64,000 nucleotides of DNA, taken from NCBI GenBank assembly GCA_958296405.1, contig OY282519.1, forward strand, positions 310,001 to 374,000. The letters are read 5' to 3'. A program made the translations under genes and the position numbers. The notes under the pieces are model-generated. The model saw nothing but the letters and a program-made list of their open reading frames with translations, ran no database searches and was not told where the DNA came from. This DNA comes from an uncultured Pseudomonadales bacterium. Lineage in GTDB: Bacteria > Pseudomonadota > Gammaproteobacteria > Pseudomonadales > Azotimanducaceae. Of the stretch, positions 45,013 through 55,148 are shown piece after piece (the stretch's first letter is position 1; each line of letters begins with the position of its first letter).

Positions 45013-45458
45013 GCCGCTGCTGAAGATGCCGGATAGTGCCGTTTGCGATACCAAAGCCGGAACAGGTATTCGCCGCCAAGCAGCGCGCCGATCAGCAAGT
45101 AGCTGATCAAGCCGTTGTACATGGCCCAAACACCAGTGGACGTGTGCATGGCCGTGTATGTGGCAACAGCGCCATTGGCAATGAAGAACATCGCCCACAT
45201 CGCGGTGACGCGGCGCGTGTAGGTGGTCTTGCGGTCATCGAAGCGTTCGGTTGGATTCGACAGCCGAACGAGGCGCTCAGCAGCGGAGGGCGGATACGCC
45301 AAGGTCCACAGCGCATACGACCCCCCAACCATGCTCACGAACACCGGATAGAGCTTGACCAGTTGGAAGCGCGAGCCAGCCCACCATGCGAGCGCACAGA
45401 AAGTGGCGATGCCCAGAAGCCCCAGCAGATGCTTGGTGTCGAGCCTGCCGACCGCCAC
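45009..45458 (-). CDS. COG4648-type membrane protein (aryl-polyene cluster family)
   Basis: 149 residues from GTG 45458. Several hydrophobic helices: HLLGLLGIATFCALAWWAG, LYPVFVSMVGGSYALWTLAYPP, VTAMWAMFFIANGAVATYTAM and YNGLISYLLIGALLGGEYLFR. Between them lies the family-specific PTERFDDRKTTYTRRVTAMW. Predicted inner-membrane proteins of this family lie in aryl polyene (flexirubin/xanthomonadin-like pigment) clusters. It is intact but the IS remnant begins within a few bases of its start, so its promoter and the upstream cluster genes are lost. Confidence 0.72.
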   Translation of the reverse strand: MAVGRLDTKHLLGLLGIATFCALAWWAGSRFQLVKLYPVFVSMVGGSYALWTLAYPPSAAERLVRLSNPTERFDDRKTTYTRRVTAMWAMFFIANGAVATYTAMHTSTGVWAMYNGLISYLLIGALLGGEYLFRLWYRKRHYPASSAAA

Positions 45459-45462
45459 AAGC

Positions 45463-45795
45463 CGTGCGCCGCACGGCGGCGAGCAGCGCGTCTGGGCGGA
45501 CGCGGGCTACCGCGGGGTGGAGAAGCGCGAGGAGAACAAGGGTCGGTACGTGGACTGACGCGTGGCGATGCGTCCGGGCCTGCGGCGGCAGTTGGAGGCC
45601 GGCAGCGAAGCGGCGCTGCGGGAGAAGGGGAAGGCGTCGGTCCGCGCCAAGGTGGAGCATCCTTTCTTCTATGTGAAGCGGATGTTCGGTTACGGCAAGG
45701 CGCGCTACCGGGGGCCTCACAAGAACGCGCAGCGGATCGCGCTGCTGCTGGGCTTCGCCAACCTGCTGATCGCCGAGCGGCGCTTGGCGGCGTGA
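45463..45795 (+). pseudogene. IS5-family transposase C-terminal fragment
   Basis: In one frame the sequence reads GEQRVWADAGYRGVEKREENKGRYVD, then a TGA at about 45556, then RVAMRPGLRRQL...KASVRAKVEHPFFYVKRMFGYGKARYRGPHKNAQRIALLLGFANLLIAERRLAA and stop. ADAGYRG and RAKVEHPF..KR.FG..K.RYRG are diagnostic of the IS5 DDE transposase C-terminus, including the last catalytic Glu. The TGA stands where TGG is usual, a nonsense change. No N-terminal half is present. Confidence 0.85.
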
Positions 45796-45951
45796 CCGCG
45801 GCGCCCGTGCGCCCGGAAGGCGGCCGAAGCGCCGGAAACGGCGGAGAAAAGGCCGGAATCGGGCCGTTTTTGGCCGCCTGGCACGGAAGCGATCCGAAAA
45901 CCGCCTCTGGGCCACCTCCGGCGGTCGATCGACGCTTTGTTCAGACCTTCC

Positions 45952-46851
45952 CTAACGGCCCGCGCCAATCTTCGGCTTGAGGCCGGCCTGCTCCATGATG
46001 GCGGGAATCCACTCCTCCCGGCCCAGCGCCATGATGTGTACGCCTTGGCACAGCGGCTTGAGGCCGGCGACGATGCCGGCCGCGGTGGCCACGCTCGTCG
46101 CCGCCACGTCCACGGCGGCGTCGAGCTCCTCAATGAGGGCGTCGGGAACCTTGATGCCGGGGACATTGGCGTTGAGATAACGCGCCATGCGCGCGGACTT
46201 CAGCGGAATGATGCCGGCCAGCACCACCACCTCCGCCAAGCCGAAGCGCTCCAGCCGTTCGCGGAATGCCTCGAACGCCGCCACGTCATAGATCGCCTGG
46301 GTTTGGAAGAAGCGCGCCCCGGCCTCCACCTTCGCCGCCATGCGGCCAAGCTCGGCGTCCAAGTCATCGGCGCCCGGATTGACCACCGCGCCGATGCAGA
46401 GGTTCGGCGCGCCGTTGAGCGCAGCGCCGGCGATGTCGCTCCCCCTGTTCAGCGTGGCGGCGGCGGCAACGAGCTCGGCGGAGTTGAGGTCGAAGACGGC
46501 TTTGGCATCGGGATGGTCGCCGCGCGCTGGAGAGTCGCCGGTCATCAGGGTGACATTGGAGACGCCAAGCGCCGCCGCCGCCAACAGGTCCGCTTGGATG
46601 GCGATGCGGTTGCGATCGCGCGACGTCATCTGCACGATGGGTTCGATGCCCGCTTCCAGCAACAGCCGCGCCGCCGCCAGCGGCGCCATGGTCATGCGGG
46701 CGTTGTGCGAATCCGTCAGGTTGAACGCATCCACCGCGGCCGCGAGGCTGCGCGCCGTCGCCAACAGGGGCGCCGCATCCGCGCCCTTGGGCGGCGTCAG
46801 CTCCGTGGTGGCGAGGAAGGCGCCGGCGGCGAGGTCACTGATCTTGGGCAT
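45952..46851 (-). CDS. Methylenetetrahydrofolate reductase family protein (MetF-like)
   Basis: 299 residues from ATG 46851, with GAGGA 7 nt upstream. TIM-barrel of the methylene-THF reductase family: FLATTELTPPKGADAAPLL, VDAFNLTDSHNARMTMAPLAAARLLLEAGIEPIVQMTSRDRNRIAIQADLLAAAALGVSNVTLMTGD and the later GARFFQTQAIYDV. VVLAGIIPLKSARMARYLNANVPGIKVPD is the C-terminal core. The family reduces 5,10-methylene-THF with FAD; this subfamily differs from E. coli MetF and may use another donor. Its TAG stop sits inside the CTAA duplication of the IS-flanked segment. Confidence 0.85.
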   Translation of the reverse strand: MPKISDLAAGAFLATTELTPPKGADAAPLLATARSLAAAVDAFNLTDSHNARMTMAPLAAARLLLEAGIEPIVQMTSRDRNRIAIQADLLAAAALGVSNVTLMTGDSPARGDHPDAKAVFDLNSAELVAAAATLNRGSDIAGAALNGAPNLCIGAVVNPGADDLDAELGRMAAKVEAGARFFQTQAIYDVAAFEAFRERLERFGLAEVVVLAGIIPLKSARMARYLNANVPGIKVPDALIEELDAAVDVAATSVATAAGIVAGLKPLCQGVHIMALGREEWIPAIMEQAGLKPKIGAGR

Positions 46852-46969
46852 CCGTTCCTCCGCCAAGCGCCAACTCGGGACGGCGTACTCCCGGCTCTTC
46901 CCGGCCTTTACTCCCGGCTCTTCCCGGCCTCCCCCGTAACGGATGGCCGTTGGCGACGCCTCTAGCCCT

Positions 46970-47896
46970 CTATCCCTTGGCCAGATGCTGCCACGGATTC
47001 ACTTGGCGGCCGTCCTTCAGCACCTCGAAATGCACATGGTGCCCGGTGGAGCGGCCGGTGCTGCCCACATGGGCGATGGGTTGGCCCTTTTTCACGGCGT
47101 CTCCCACGGCAACGAGTATGCGTTCGGCATGGGCGTAGCGCGTCGCCAACCCATCGCCATGATGCACATCCACCATCAGCCCGTAGCCGGCGCTCCGCCC
47201 AGCGAAGGTGACGATGCCCCCCGCCACGGCCACGACGTCACTGCCGGCGCGGCTCGCGAAGTCGATGCCGGTGTGCCGAGCCGGCCGGCCCGAGAAGGGA
47301 TCGACCCGCCGCCCAAACGCCGAAGAAATCCATGCCCCCTCCACCGGCCAGCCAGAAGGCGCCACTTGCTCTCGGAAGCGACGGCTCGCCACCAGCGCGT
47401 CGAGCACATTGAGCTCTTGCTCGCGCAACTTGAGATCTGCCGCCAAGCGCTCGATCTTGGCAAGATAGGCCGGCGGGATCAGCCCTTGCGGAGACATCGC
47501 CGGCGCCGGGCCACCGACCGCCGGCGGTTCGTCGAAACGGAACTCCCCCTCGGTGAGCTGCGCCATCTCTGACACCCGCTCGCCTAGGGCTTCCATCCGC
47601 AACAGACGCGCTTCAAAGCCGGCAAGCCGCTGCCCCACTTCGATGAGTTGCGCCTGCGCTTGTCCCGTGAGGTCGTTGAGATCCGCGCGTTGGGCGGCAA
47701 TGCGGTCATTCCAAACCGCCACCGCCAAGCTGTCCAGCAAAGCGCCCTCGAAATGGCGCGCCGAGAACCAGATGCCGATGGCGCAGATGCATGCCACGAT
47801 GGCCAAGGCGCCCACCACAGCGCTGCGCGGCACATGCAGCGGCCGGATTCGACCCTGACCGCCGTCAAGGACTAAGATGTCCACTCGTTTAACCAT
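46970..47896 (-). CDS. M23-family peptidoglycan endopeptidase
   Basis: 308 residues. An N-terminal membrane helix (SAVVGALAIVACICAIGIWFSA) and a coiled-coil stretch (residues about 60-180) precede a LytM/M23 zinc domain. That domain has GRRVDPFSGRPARHTGIDFASRAGSDV (HxxxD zinc site), GYGLMVDVHHGDGLATRYAHAERILV and GRSTGHHVHFEVLKDGRQVNPWQHL (HxH site). It faces the periplasm and probably cleaves peptide cross-links. In Gammaproteobacteria this gene normally lies beside secA; here the metF-like gene and the IS segment separate them. Divergent from dciA, 14 bp between starts. Confidence 0.92.
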   Translation of the reverse strand: MVKRVDILVLDGGQGRIRPLHVPRSAVVGALAIVACICAIGIWFSARHFEGALLDSLAVAVWNDRIAAQRADLNDLTGQAQAQLIEVGQRLAGFEARLLRMEALGERVSEMAQLTEGEFRFDEPPAVGGPAPAMSPQGLIPPAYLAKIERLAADLKLREQELNVLDALVASRRFREQVAPSGWPVEGAWISSAFGRRVDPFSGRPARHTGIDFASRAGSDVVAVAGGIVTFAGRSAGYGLMVDVHHGDGLATRYAHAERILVAVGDAVKKGQPIAHVGSTGRSTGHHVHFEVLKDGRQVNPWQHLAKG

Positions 47897-47910
47897 GCAC
47901 GGCCCACCCC

Positions 47911-48225
47911 ATGCCGCTCGCTAACATAGACCAAATTCTGAAGGATCGCCAATCGCGGCGCTCCGCCTTGGGGCGCCTGGTCACCAGCGCCGAGGAGCGC
48001 GCCGCGTGGACTGGCCAGTTGCGCGCGCTCCTGCCGGCCGATGAGGCGCGCCACTACGCCGTCGCCAGCATCCGCGCCCGGCACCTCACGATCCACGCAA
48101 AAAGCGCGTCGTGGGCCACCCGGCTGCGCTTTCGCGCGCCAGAACTGCTGCCGATGCTGCAAGCCCTGCAGGACTTCGCCCAAGTGCGGGACATCCACGT
48201 GCGCACCGCGGCACGGCCTTGGTGA
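47911..48225 (+). CDS. DciA-like DUF721 protein (helicase loader)
   Basis: 104 residues. It begins MPLANIDQILKDRQS and carries YAVASIRARHLTIHAKSASWATRLRFRAPELLPMLQ, the DUF721 pattern in which a WAxxLRxxxPxLLxxL helix-turn contacts DnaB. DciA loads the replicative helicase in bacteria that lack DnaC. In many Gammaproteobacteria it lies between lpxC and the M23 gene. Convergent with ftsZ; a strong hairpin lies between. Confidence 0.87.
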   Translation: MPLANIDQILKDRQSRRSALGRLVTSAEERAAWTGQLRALLPADEARHYAVASIRARHLTIHAKSASWATRLRFRAPELLPMLQALQDFAQVRDIHVRTAARPW

Positions 48226-48252
48226 AGCCGGCGGGGGCGCACAGCGCGACGC

Positions 48253-48284
48253 CATCCGCCGGCGTGGCGTGAAGCCGGCGGATG
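48253..48284. terminator. Hairpin between convergent dciA and ftsZ
   Basis: Perfect 11-bp stem CATCCGCCGGC/GCCGGCGGATG with a 10-nt loop, between the two stops. Likely bidirectional terminator without a long T-run. Confidence 0.55.
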
Positions 48285-48295
48285 ACGCGACAGCG

Positions 48296-49432
48296 CTACG
48301 CTTGCGTGAACCGACGGATGTCCAAGTACTCGACGTTCTCCGCCACCGGCGTCGCCGGCTCGCTGCGCAGCGGGCCGGCCGGCTTGCGGGTGTACGACGG
48401 ACGGTCGAAGGCCTCGTAGTTCAACTCGCCGCTCTCGCTGGACACCGGCGCCGGCGCCGGTGCCGGCTCCTCCGCTGGCACAACTGACCCAAGCCCCGTG
48501 GCGACGATCGTCACCTTGATTTCGTCGCCGGCATCCTCGTCGACCACCATTCCCACCACCACGGTGGCATTCGGGGAAGCAAAGCCACTGATAGTGTTCC
48601 CCACCGTCCTCACCTCGTCCAATGTGAGGCTGGGGCCGCTGCCCACGTTCACGAGCACCCCACGCGCGCCATCCAGGCTCACGTCGTCGAGCAACGGGCT
48701 GCTGATGGCCGCGTGGGCGGCATCCTCGGCACGGTTGTCGCCAGAGGCAGTGCCCATGCCCATCACGGATAGGCCCATGCCCTTCATCACCGTGCGCACG
48801 TCGGCGAAGTCGACGTTGATCAGGCCGCTGCGGGTGATAAGGTCAGCCACCCCTTGAACCGCGTGCAGCAACACGTCGTTTGCCTGCCCGAACGCATCAA
48901 GCATCGTCGTTGCGCCGCCGAGCTTGTCGAGCAGCTTTTCGTTGGGAATGACGATCAGCGAATCCACATGGCGCGCAAGTTCATCAATGCCTTGATTGGC
49001 GACTTCGCTGCGGTGCTCGAACAAAAACGGGCGCGTCACCACGGCGACGGTCAGCACGTCTTCCTGTTGCGCCACCTCCGCGATGACCGGCGCAGCGCCC
49101 GTGCCGGTGCCGCCACCCATTCCGGCGGTGATGAACACCATCTCGGTGTCCCGGAGAATCTCGCTGATCTTGTCCCGGTCTTCGTACGCCGCCTGGCGGC
49201 CGATTTCCGGGTTGGCGCCGGCGCCGAGACCCTTCGTCACCGACGGGCCGAGTTGCAGCGCTTGCCGCAAGCCGAGCTTGGCGAGCGCTTGCGCGTCCGT
49301 GTTCGCAGCGATGAACTCGACGCCCGACACGTCTTTGTTCAACATATGCTCGACGGCGTTGCCGCCGCCACCGCCGACTCCAATTACCTTGATTCGCGCC
49401 TTGTTCGACGCGCTGTCCGCTAGCTCAAACAT
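48296..49432 (-). CDS. ftsZ: Cell-division GTPase FtsZ
   Basis: 378 residues. Forms the cytokinetic ring. The nucleotide site shows [29 protein letters not shown], the signature [16 protein letters not shown], and the T7 loop [24 protein letters not shown]. The C-terminal linker ends with the conserved tail [11 protein letters not shown] for FtsA/ZipA binding. Last gene of the division/cell-wall cluster, 55 bp after ftsA. No lpxC follows it. Confidence 0.98.
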   Translation of the reverse strand: MFELADSASNKARIKVIGVGGGGGNAVEHMLNKDVSGVEFIAANTDAQALAKLGLRQALQLGPSVTKGLGAGANPEIGRQAAYEDRDKISEILRDTEMVFITAGMGGGTGTGAAPVIAEVAQQEDVLTVAVVTRPFLFEHRSEVANQGIDELARHVDSLIVIPNEKLLDKLGGATTMLDAFGQANDVLLHAVQGVADLITRSGLINVDFADVRTVMKGMGLSVMGMGTASGDNRAEDAAHAAISSPLLDDVSLDGARGVLVNVGSGPSLTLDEVRTVGNTISGFASPNATVVVGMVVDEDAGDEIKVTIVATGLGSVVPAEEPAPAPAPVSSESGELNYEAFDRPSYTRKPAGPLRSEPATPVAENVEYLDIRRFTQA

Positions 49433-49487
49433 CCTGAGCCTCCTATCGAAATTGCCAAAGAAGAGGAGAGTGCTCCATTGTTCGGAG

Positions 49488-50714
49488 TCATACGTTCTCC
49501 CGGAACCAACTTCCGATGCGGCCTAACAGGCCCAACGACCGCGAGCGGCCGTCGCCGGAACTTTCGTCTTCCTCCCTTTTCCCCAAAATCAGCAATCCGA
49601 CGCCGGTGGCGTACAACGGATTGCGCACGATGTCCTGCAAGCCACCGACGTGCTTTGGCGCAGCCACGCTGGCCGGCATCTCGAAGACGCTCTCCGCCAG
49701 CTCGGCCAATCCTTCCATGCGCGCGCTGCCGCCAGTGAGCACGACGCCGGCGGCGACGGACTCTTCGAAGCCGTTGACCCGCAATTCCTCTTTCACGAAG
49801 CCAAACAGCTCCTCCAGCCGAGCCTCCACGATCTCCGCGATGGCTTGGCGCGGCAGCGGCCGCGGCGGGCGGTCGCCAACGCCGGCCACGTTGATCGTTT
49901 CGTCCGGTTGCACCAGCCGCGTCAACGCGCAGGCGTACTTGATCTTGATCTCCTCCGCCTCGCGCTTTGGCGTCGGCAGCGACATGGCGATGTCGTTCGT
50001 CACTTGATCGCCGGCGATGGGAATCACCGCGGTGCGGCGGATCGCGCCGTTGGCAAAGACGGTGATGTCCGTGGTGCCGGCGCCGATGTCGACCATGCAC
50101 ACGCCGAGGTCGCGCTCATCGTTCGTCAGCACGGCGTGGCTCGATGCCAGCGGCGCCGGCGCCAAGCGGCGTACCTGCAGGCCGCAGCGTTCGATGCACT
50201 TCTCCACGTTGCGCGCCGCATTGGCCGCGCAAGTGACCACATGGGCGCCCGCCTCCAAGCGCACGCCCGACATGCCAAGCGGCTTATGCACGCCTTCTTG
50301 GCCATCCACCACATAGTCCTGCGGCAACACATGGAGGATGCGCCGGTCTGCCGGCGTCGGCACCGCGCTGGCCGCCTGCATGACGGCATCGATGTCTTGG
50401 CGGCGCACTTCGCCGCTGGTGATGGGCACCACGCCATCGGAGTTCATGCAGCCGATGTGGCTGCCGCCGACGGCGGCGTACACGGATTCGATTGGCGCAC
50501 CGGCCATCAGTTCCGCCTCTTCCACCGCCCGTTGGATGGCTTGGACGGTGGATTCCACATTCACCACCACGCCCTTGCGCAAGCCCCCGGAGGGGTGGGT
50601 GCCCACACCGATGACCTCGATGGCACCGTCGGGCAGCACTTCACCGATGACCGCGGCAACCTTCTTGGAGCCGATGTCCAGCCCCACGATGCGCCGCTTG
50701 CCGTCTTCTGCCAT
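49488..50714 (-). CDS. ftsA: Cell-division protein FtsA
   Basis: 408 residues. Actin-like membrane tether of FtsZ. Conserved parts include [20 protein letters not shown] (phosphate 1), [19 protein letters not shown] in the 1C domain, [40 protein letters not shown] and [14 protein letters not shown]. The C-terminal amphipathic helix [13 protein letters not shown] anchors it at the membrane. The start overlaps the ftsQ stop (TGATG). Confidence 0.97.
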   Translation of the reverse strand: MAEDGKRRIVGLDIGSKKVAAVIGEVLPDGAIEVIGVGTHPSGGLRKGVVVNVESTVQAIQRAVEEAELMAGAPIESVYAAVGGSHIGCMNSDGVVPITSGEVRRQDIDAVMQAASAVPTPADRRILHVLPQDYVVDGQEGVHKPLGMSGVRLEAGAHVVTCAANAARNVEKCIERCGLQVRRLAPAPLASSHAVLTNDERDLGVCMVDIGAGTTDITVFANGAIRRTAVIPIAGDQVTNDIAMSLPTPKREAEEIKIKYACALTRLVQPDETINVAGVGDRPPRPLPRQAIAEIVEARLEELFGFVKEELRVNGFEESVAAGVVLTGGSARMEGLAELAESVFEMPASVAAPKHVGGLQDIVRNPLYATGVGLLILGKREEDESSGDGRSRSLGLLGRIGSWFRENV

Positions 50715-51361
50715 CAGTGCCTCGCCAGCATCACGGGGGCGCCGTCCGCGGCGTCGCGCCAGCGCACTGCCACGCCGCCGGCGTAGCGGGCGTCGATCCG
50801 CGCGACTTCATCCATGCGCCCAACCAGTTCGTTCTGATACACAGCCAGCGCCCGCCCCAAGCGCCCGCCCAAATCGTCGTCGCCGAGCAAGATGGGCACG
50901 CCACCGTCCAAGGTGACGCGCCACTCGCCGATGTCGGTCTCTTCAAGGGCGGCGAGCGTGAGGCCGGCATCCGCAATCCAAGGGCTCAGCAGTTCATAGA
51001 CTTGCTGCGCTTGATCATGGGACGCGAGCACCCGGCTGACGCCCGGCGGCGCTGGCGCGTCAAGTTCCAGATCGATGCGGATGGCGCGCGGCCAAATGCG
51101 GCGCACGCTGGCGCCGCGAATCCAATCCACTGCCTCTAGGTTCCGCGCCAGCTCGGCGACGCTGGCGCGGGCGCCCTGACGCGCCTGTTCCACCACGCGG
51201 CGCACGGCTTGCGCTTCGTCGGCCGTCAGGGTGTCGGGCAGTTCCACGCCATCGAACGGCATCTCGAAGAAGCGCCACCCGACAACGCCAATGAACGCGG
51301 CAGCGCCGGCGAGCGCGGCCGCCGCGAGCAAGGACTTGAGCTGGCGCATCACCTTATGCAT
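50714..51361 (-). CDS. ftsQ: Cell-division protein FtsQ
   Basis: 215 residues from ATG 51361, or four fewer from ATG 51349. Single-pass protein with a periplasmic POTRA domain that links early and late divisome proteins. Membrane helix [19 protein letters not shown] at about residues 10-29. The POTRA part has the conserved [22 protein letters not shown]. The C-terminal [26 protein letters not shown] matches the family beta region. It starts inside the end of murC. ddl and murB, usual just upstream, are not present. Confidence 0.92.
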   Translation of the reverse strand: MHKVMRQLKSLLAAAALAGAAAFIGVVGWRFFEMPFDGVELPDTLTADEAQAVRRVVEQARQGARASVAELARNLEAVDWIRGASVRRIWPRAIRIDLELDAPAPPGVSRVLASHDQAQQVYELLSPWIADAGLTLAALEETDIGEWRVTLDGGVPILLGDDDLGGRLGRALAVYQNELVGRMDEVARIDARYAGGVAVRWRDAADGAPVMLARH

Positions 51362-52775
51362 CGGTCGCCGCCGCGAGCCGTTCCGACACTTGGTTGACGT
51401 TCCCCGCACCCTGCACCACCACCACATCGCCATCTCGGGCCAGCGTCTCCAAGTTGGCGCCGGCGTCCGCCGGCGTCGCCGCGAAGATGGGATTCAAGCC
51501 ACCAAGCTGGCGAATGCCTTGGCAGAGGGCGCGGCCATCGGCGCCGGCGATGGGTTCCTCGCCGGCCGCGTAGACGTCCACCACCACCAACATGTCCACC
51601 AGCGACAGCACTTTCACGAAGTCGTCGTAGAGGTCTCGGGTGCGCGTGTATCGGTGTGGCTGATACACCATCACCAAGCGACGACCGGGCCACACTCGGC
51701 GCACCGTTTCGATCACCATGCGCACCTCGGTGGGATGGTGGCCGTAGTCGTCCACCGCGCGCACGCGCTTGCCGGCCACGCGGCGCATGCTCACTTGGAA
51801 CCGCCGCCCGACGCCGCGGTAGTGTTCAAGGCCGGCCTGAATGTGTTCATCGGCCACGCCTTCGTCGGTGGCCACCGCAACCGCCGCCAAAGCGTTCAAG
51901 ACGTTATGCATGCCAGGCAACGGCAGCTTGACGCGCAACGCGCCGTGGTCGCGGCGCTGTGCAGTGAAGCTCCAGCACACGCCGTTCGCATCGATGTCCA
52001 GCGCCCGGAAGTCCGCATCCTCATGCAAGCCGTAGGTGAGCGTTGGGCGCGACAGTTCATCGAGCAGAGACTCGATGCGCGGATCGTCCAGGCAAGCCAC
52101 CACAGCGCCGTAGAACGGCAGGCGATGCGCGAAGTTGACGAAGGCCCCTTTCAAGGCGTCGAAGTCCTGCCCGTATGCCTCCAGGTGATCACGGTCGATG
52201 TTGGTCAGCACCGCGACCATCGGCTGCAGGAACAGGAACGACGCATCGCTCTCGTCCGCCTCCGCGATGAGGTAGCGGCTCGCCCCCAACCTGCCGCCAC
52301 GCCCCTCGCTGGTGAGCATCCCGCCGATGACGAACGTCGGATCCAAGCCGGCCGCTTGGAAGATGGAGGTGATGAGGCTCGTCGTCGTGGTCTTGCCGTG
52401 GGTGCCGGCCACCGCGATGCCATGGCGGTGACGCATGAGTTCGCCCAGCATCTCGGCGCGTGGCACCACTGGCACGCGGCGTTCCCGCGCGAGGGTCAGT
52501 TCTGGGTTCGATGCGTCGATGGCGCTCGATGCCACCACCGCGTCTGCGGCCGCCGCTCCTTGGCCGTCATGGCCGAGCGCCACCGGAATGCCAAGCCCAG
52601 CGAGGCGCTGCGTGATCGAGGACGTGGCGGCGTCTGAACCCGTCACCTCGTAGCCCAAGTTCGCCAGCACCTCCGCGATGCCACACATGCCGGCGCCGCC
52701 GATGCCAACGAAGTGGATGCGCCGCACGCGGCGCATTGCAGGCATGGCCGGGGCCGCGCCGTCAACGCCGTCCAT
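51354..52775 (-). CDS. murC: UDP-N-acetylmuramate--L-alanine ligase MurC
   Basis: 473 residues from ATG 52775, with GGAGGGTGG just upstream. It adds L-Ala to UDP-MurNAc in the cytosol. Features: [32 protein letters not shown] loop [16 protein letters not shown] and [34 protein letters not shown] and [14 protein letters not shown] follow, the latter read here as [14 protein letters not shown]. It overlaps ftsW upstream, with no murG between them. Confidence 0.96.
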   Translation of the reverse strand: MDGVDGAAPAMPAMRRVRRIHFVGIGGAGMCGIAEVLANLGYEVTGSDAATSSITQRLAGLGIPVALGHDGQGAAAADAVVASSAIDASNPELTLARERRVPVVPRAEMLGELMRHRHGIAVAGTHGKTTTTSLITSIFQAAGLDPTFVIGGMLTSEGRGGRLGASRYLIAEADESDASFLFLQPMVAVLTNIDRDHLEAYGQDFDALKGAFVNFAHRLPFYGAVVACLDDPRIESLLDELSRPTLTYGLHEDADFRALDIDANGVCWSFTAQRRDHGALRVKLPLPGMHNVLNALAAVAVATDEGVADEHIQAGLEHYRGVGRRFQVSMRRVAGKRVRAVDDYGHHPTEVRMVIETVRRVWPGRRLVMVYQPHRYTRTRDLYDDFVKVLSLVDMLVVVDVYAAGEEPIAGADGRALCQGIRQLGGLNPIFAATPADAGANLETLARDGDVVVVQGAGNVNQVSERLAAATDA

Positions 52776-53853
52776 GGCCACCCTCCCAGTGGGCGCGCAA
52801 GCCAAGCGCGACCAGCGCCGTGCAGACGATGAGGCTATTGCCGCCGTAGCTGACGAACGGCAGCGTCAGCCCTTTGGTGGGCAACACGCCGATGTTGACG
52901 CCAACGTGGATGAGCGCCTGCGCGGCGATCAGCAGCCCGGCGCCATAGGTCGCGTAGGCGGCGAAGACGCGGCCTTGGGCGGCCGCGGCCTTGGCGATGT
53001 TGAACAGGCGCAGCACCATGAAGACGAACAAGGCGATCAGCGCGGCGGCGCCCACGATGCCGAGTTCCTCCACCACCACCGCCAAGATGAAGTCGTTGTG
53101 CGCTTCGGGCAAGAAGTGGAGCTTTTGGGCGCTCTCGCCCAAGCCCATGCCCAACCAACCGCCCCGCCCGAACGGAATCAGCGCCTGCGTGAGCTGGTAG
53201 CCGCTGTCGAAGGCCACCGCCCAAGGGTCGAGGAACGAGGTGAGCCGCGCCAGCCGATAATCCTCACCGACGGCAAGCGCCGCGAAGGCGGCCACCGCGA
53301 GGATGCCGGCGGCGCAGAAATAGCGCAGGCGCACACCGCCCAAGAACATGAGCCCGCCCGTCACCGACGCGATGACCACCGCCGAACCAAAATCCGGCTC
53401 GAGCATCAATAGCGCCAGCACCGCCCCTACCCACAACAGCGGCCGCAGGAAGGTGAGCACGTCATCCCCCAGCGCCTTGCCCGCCTGCGCCAAGTAGCCG
53501 GCGAGGTAGATGGTGATGAGGAACTTGACGATCTCCGAGGGCTGCAAGGTGAAACCGCCCAACCCGATCCAACGTTGCGCTCCGTTGACTTCCCGGCCGA
53601 TGCCCGGCACCAGCACCACCGACAACAGGATGATTGCGAGGAACAGGCAGGGCCGGTGCGCCGTCTGCCAGTGGCGCAGCGGCACGGCCAGGATGGCGGC
53701 AAACGTGAACAGCGCCGCTAACAGGAACACGCCGTGGCGGGTCTGAATGGCCACCGCGCCCAACGCCGCGGAAGCGGACGCCACCATCACCACGCCGAAC
53801 GCCAACAAGGCGAACCACGTCATGGCGAGCGGCGCGTCATGGCGTTCGCTCAT
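52762..53853 (-). CDS. ftsW: SEDS glycosyltransferase FtsW
   Basis: 363 residues, about ten membrane helices. Septal peptidoglycan polymerase partner of FtsI. Landmarks are [45 protein letters not shown], a periplasmic loop [43 protein letters not shown] with the catalytic Asp region, and [20 protein letters not shown]. Overlaps murD by ATGA. murG is missing after it. Confidence 0.96.
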   Translation of the reverse strand: MSERHDAPLAMTWFALLAFGVVMVASASAALGAVAIQTRHGVFLLAALFTFAAILAVPLRHWQTAHRPCLFLAIILLSVVLVPGIGREVNGAQRWIGLGGFTLQPSEIVKFLITIYLAGYLAQAGKALGDDVLTFLRPLLWVGAVLALLMLEPDFGSAVVIASVTGGLMFLGGVRLRYFCAAGILAVAAFAALAVGEDYRLARLTSFLDPWAVAFDSGYQLTQALIPFGRGGWLGMGLGESAQKLHFLPEAHNDFILAVVVEELGIVGAAALIALFVFMVLRLFNIAKAAAAQGRVFAAYATYGAGLLIAAQALIHVGVNIGVLPTKGLTLPFVSYGGNSLIVCTALVALGLRAHWEGGHGRR

Positions 53854-55148
53854 GGCCGGCCTCCGAGCTTGGCCACCGCCGCCACAAAGGCATCGCCGCG
53901 CGCCGCGAAGCCGGCGAACATGTCAAAGCTGGCGCACGCCGGCGAGAGCAGCACCACATCGCCGTCGTGCGCCGCGGCGAGGCTCCGCGCCACCGCATCG
54001 TCCATGTCTTGCGCGCGGCTCGTGGGCACAACGCCCGCCAACGCCGCCTGCAGCCGCTCAGCATCCTGGCCCAGCAAGACGGCATGGCGCACATGGGCGG
54101 CGACGGGGCCCTTGAGCGCAGCGAACGATGCGCCCTTGCCGTCGCCGCCAGCGATGAGCACGATGTGCTTGCCGGCGCCGCCCAAACCCGCCAAGGCAGC
54201 CGCACAGGCGCCCACGTTGGTGGCCTTGGAGTCGTTGACGAAAGCCACCCCGCCGATGCGGCCGGCCGGAGCAAAGCGGTGCGGCAAGCCGCTGAAGCCC
54301 CGCATGGCGGCGTCGAAAGCCTCCAAGCGCGCACCGCACAAGCTGGCGATGGCCGCGCTGGCCAGCAGGTTGAGCGCGTTGTGGCGCCCCAGCACGCGGT
54401 ACGCAGACAACGCCCGGCGCTCGCCATCGAGCACCAGCGCATCGCCATCAAGGCGCCAGCGTTCGTCGGCGCCAAAGGCGATGCCCCGCGTGCCCGGCGG
54501 CGGTTGCGTGGCGGCGTCCGCGCCGTTGTGGGCAGCGACGCGGCAACCCCGGTAGACGCGCCGCTTGGCGGCCGCGTAGGTGGCGAACGAGGCGTGGCGA
54601 TCCAGGTGATCTGCGCTGACATTGAGCACCGCAGCCACATCGAACCTGCCAGCGACCAAGCGCTCCAACTGGAAGCTCGACAACTCAAGCACATAGCGCT
54701 CGGCATCCGCGTCGAGCAGATCGAGCGCCGGCGTGCCGAGATTGCCTCCCACCTGCACGCCCACGCCGGCCGCGCGCAACAGTTCGCCCACCAAGGCCGT
54801 CACCGTGCTCTTGCCGTTCGTGCCAGTGATGCCCACCACTGGCGCGCGCGCCGCGGCAAGGAAGAGGTCGATGTCGCCAACCACCTCAAGGCCAGCGGCG
54901 AGGGCGCGGGCGACGAGGCAGTGCTGCAGCGAAATGCCCGGGCTCACCACCAGCCGGTCGAAGTCTTGCCAACGCACGGCGCGGGGCTTGACGAGTTCCA
55001 CGGCGCCTGAGCGAACCGGCGCACAGTCCGCGCACGGCGGGCGGGCGCGCGTGTCGCAAACGGCAACCGGTGCGCGGCCATGCAAATGCTCAACGCAAGA
55101 GCGGCCGGTTTCGCCAAGCCCAAGCACCAATGTTCGCGGCGCGCTCAT
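53850..55148 (-). CDS. murD: UDP-N-acetylmuramoylalanine--D-glutamate ligase MurD
   Basis: 432 residues from ATG 55148, which overlaps the mraY stop (ATGA). Adds D-Glu. Features: [35 protein letters not shown] loop [51 protein letters not shown], and [17 protein letters not shown] near the third domain. No residue losses noticed. Confidence 0.96.
   Translation of the reverse strand: MSAPRTLVLGLGETGRSCVEHLHGRAPVAVCDTRARPPCADCAPVRSGAVELVKPRAVRWQDFDRLVVSPGISLQHCLVARALAAGLEVVGDIDLFLAAARAPVVGITGTNGKSTVTALVGELLRAAGVGVQVGGNLGTPALDLLDADAERYVLELSSFQLERLVAGRFDVAAVLNVSADHLDRHASFATYAAAKRRVYRGCRVAAHNGADAATQPPPGTRGIAFGADERWRLDGDALVLDGERRALSAYRVLGRHNALNLLASAAIASLCGARLEAFDAAMRGFSGLPHRFAPAGRIGGVAFVNDSKATNVGACAAALAGLGGAGKHIVLIAGGDGKGASFAALKGPVAAHVRHAVLLGQDAERLQAALAGVVPTSRAQDMDDAVARSLAAAHDGDVVLLSPACASFDMFAGFAARGDAFVAAVAKLGGRP

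Larger units (their letters stand above)
41193..45951. mobile_element. Composite-transposon-like segment bounded by inverted IS5-type ends
   Basis: The outer ends are inverted copies of GGAAGGTCTGAACA (41193-41206 and 45938-45951), each flanked by the direct duplication CTAA (41189-41192 and 45952-45955), matching the CTAR target of IS5-family elements. About 205 bp next to each end are homologous in inverted orientation and cover the 3' end of a transposase gene. Between them lie an SMP-30 lactonase, an AAA/DUF4143 ATPase, and remnants of three aryl-polyene-type genes. The segment separates secA from metF and the M23 gene, and the right end landed inside the metF stop codon, which the duplication restored. 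Confidence 0.75.
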
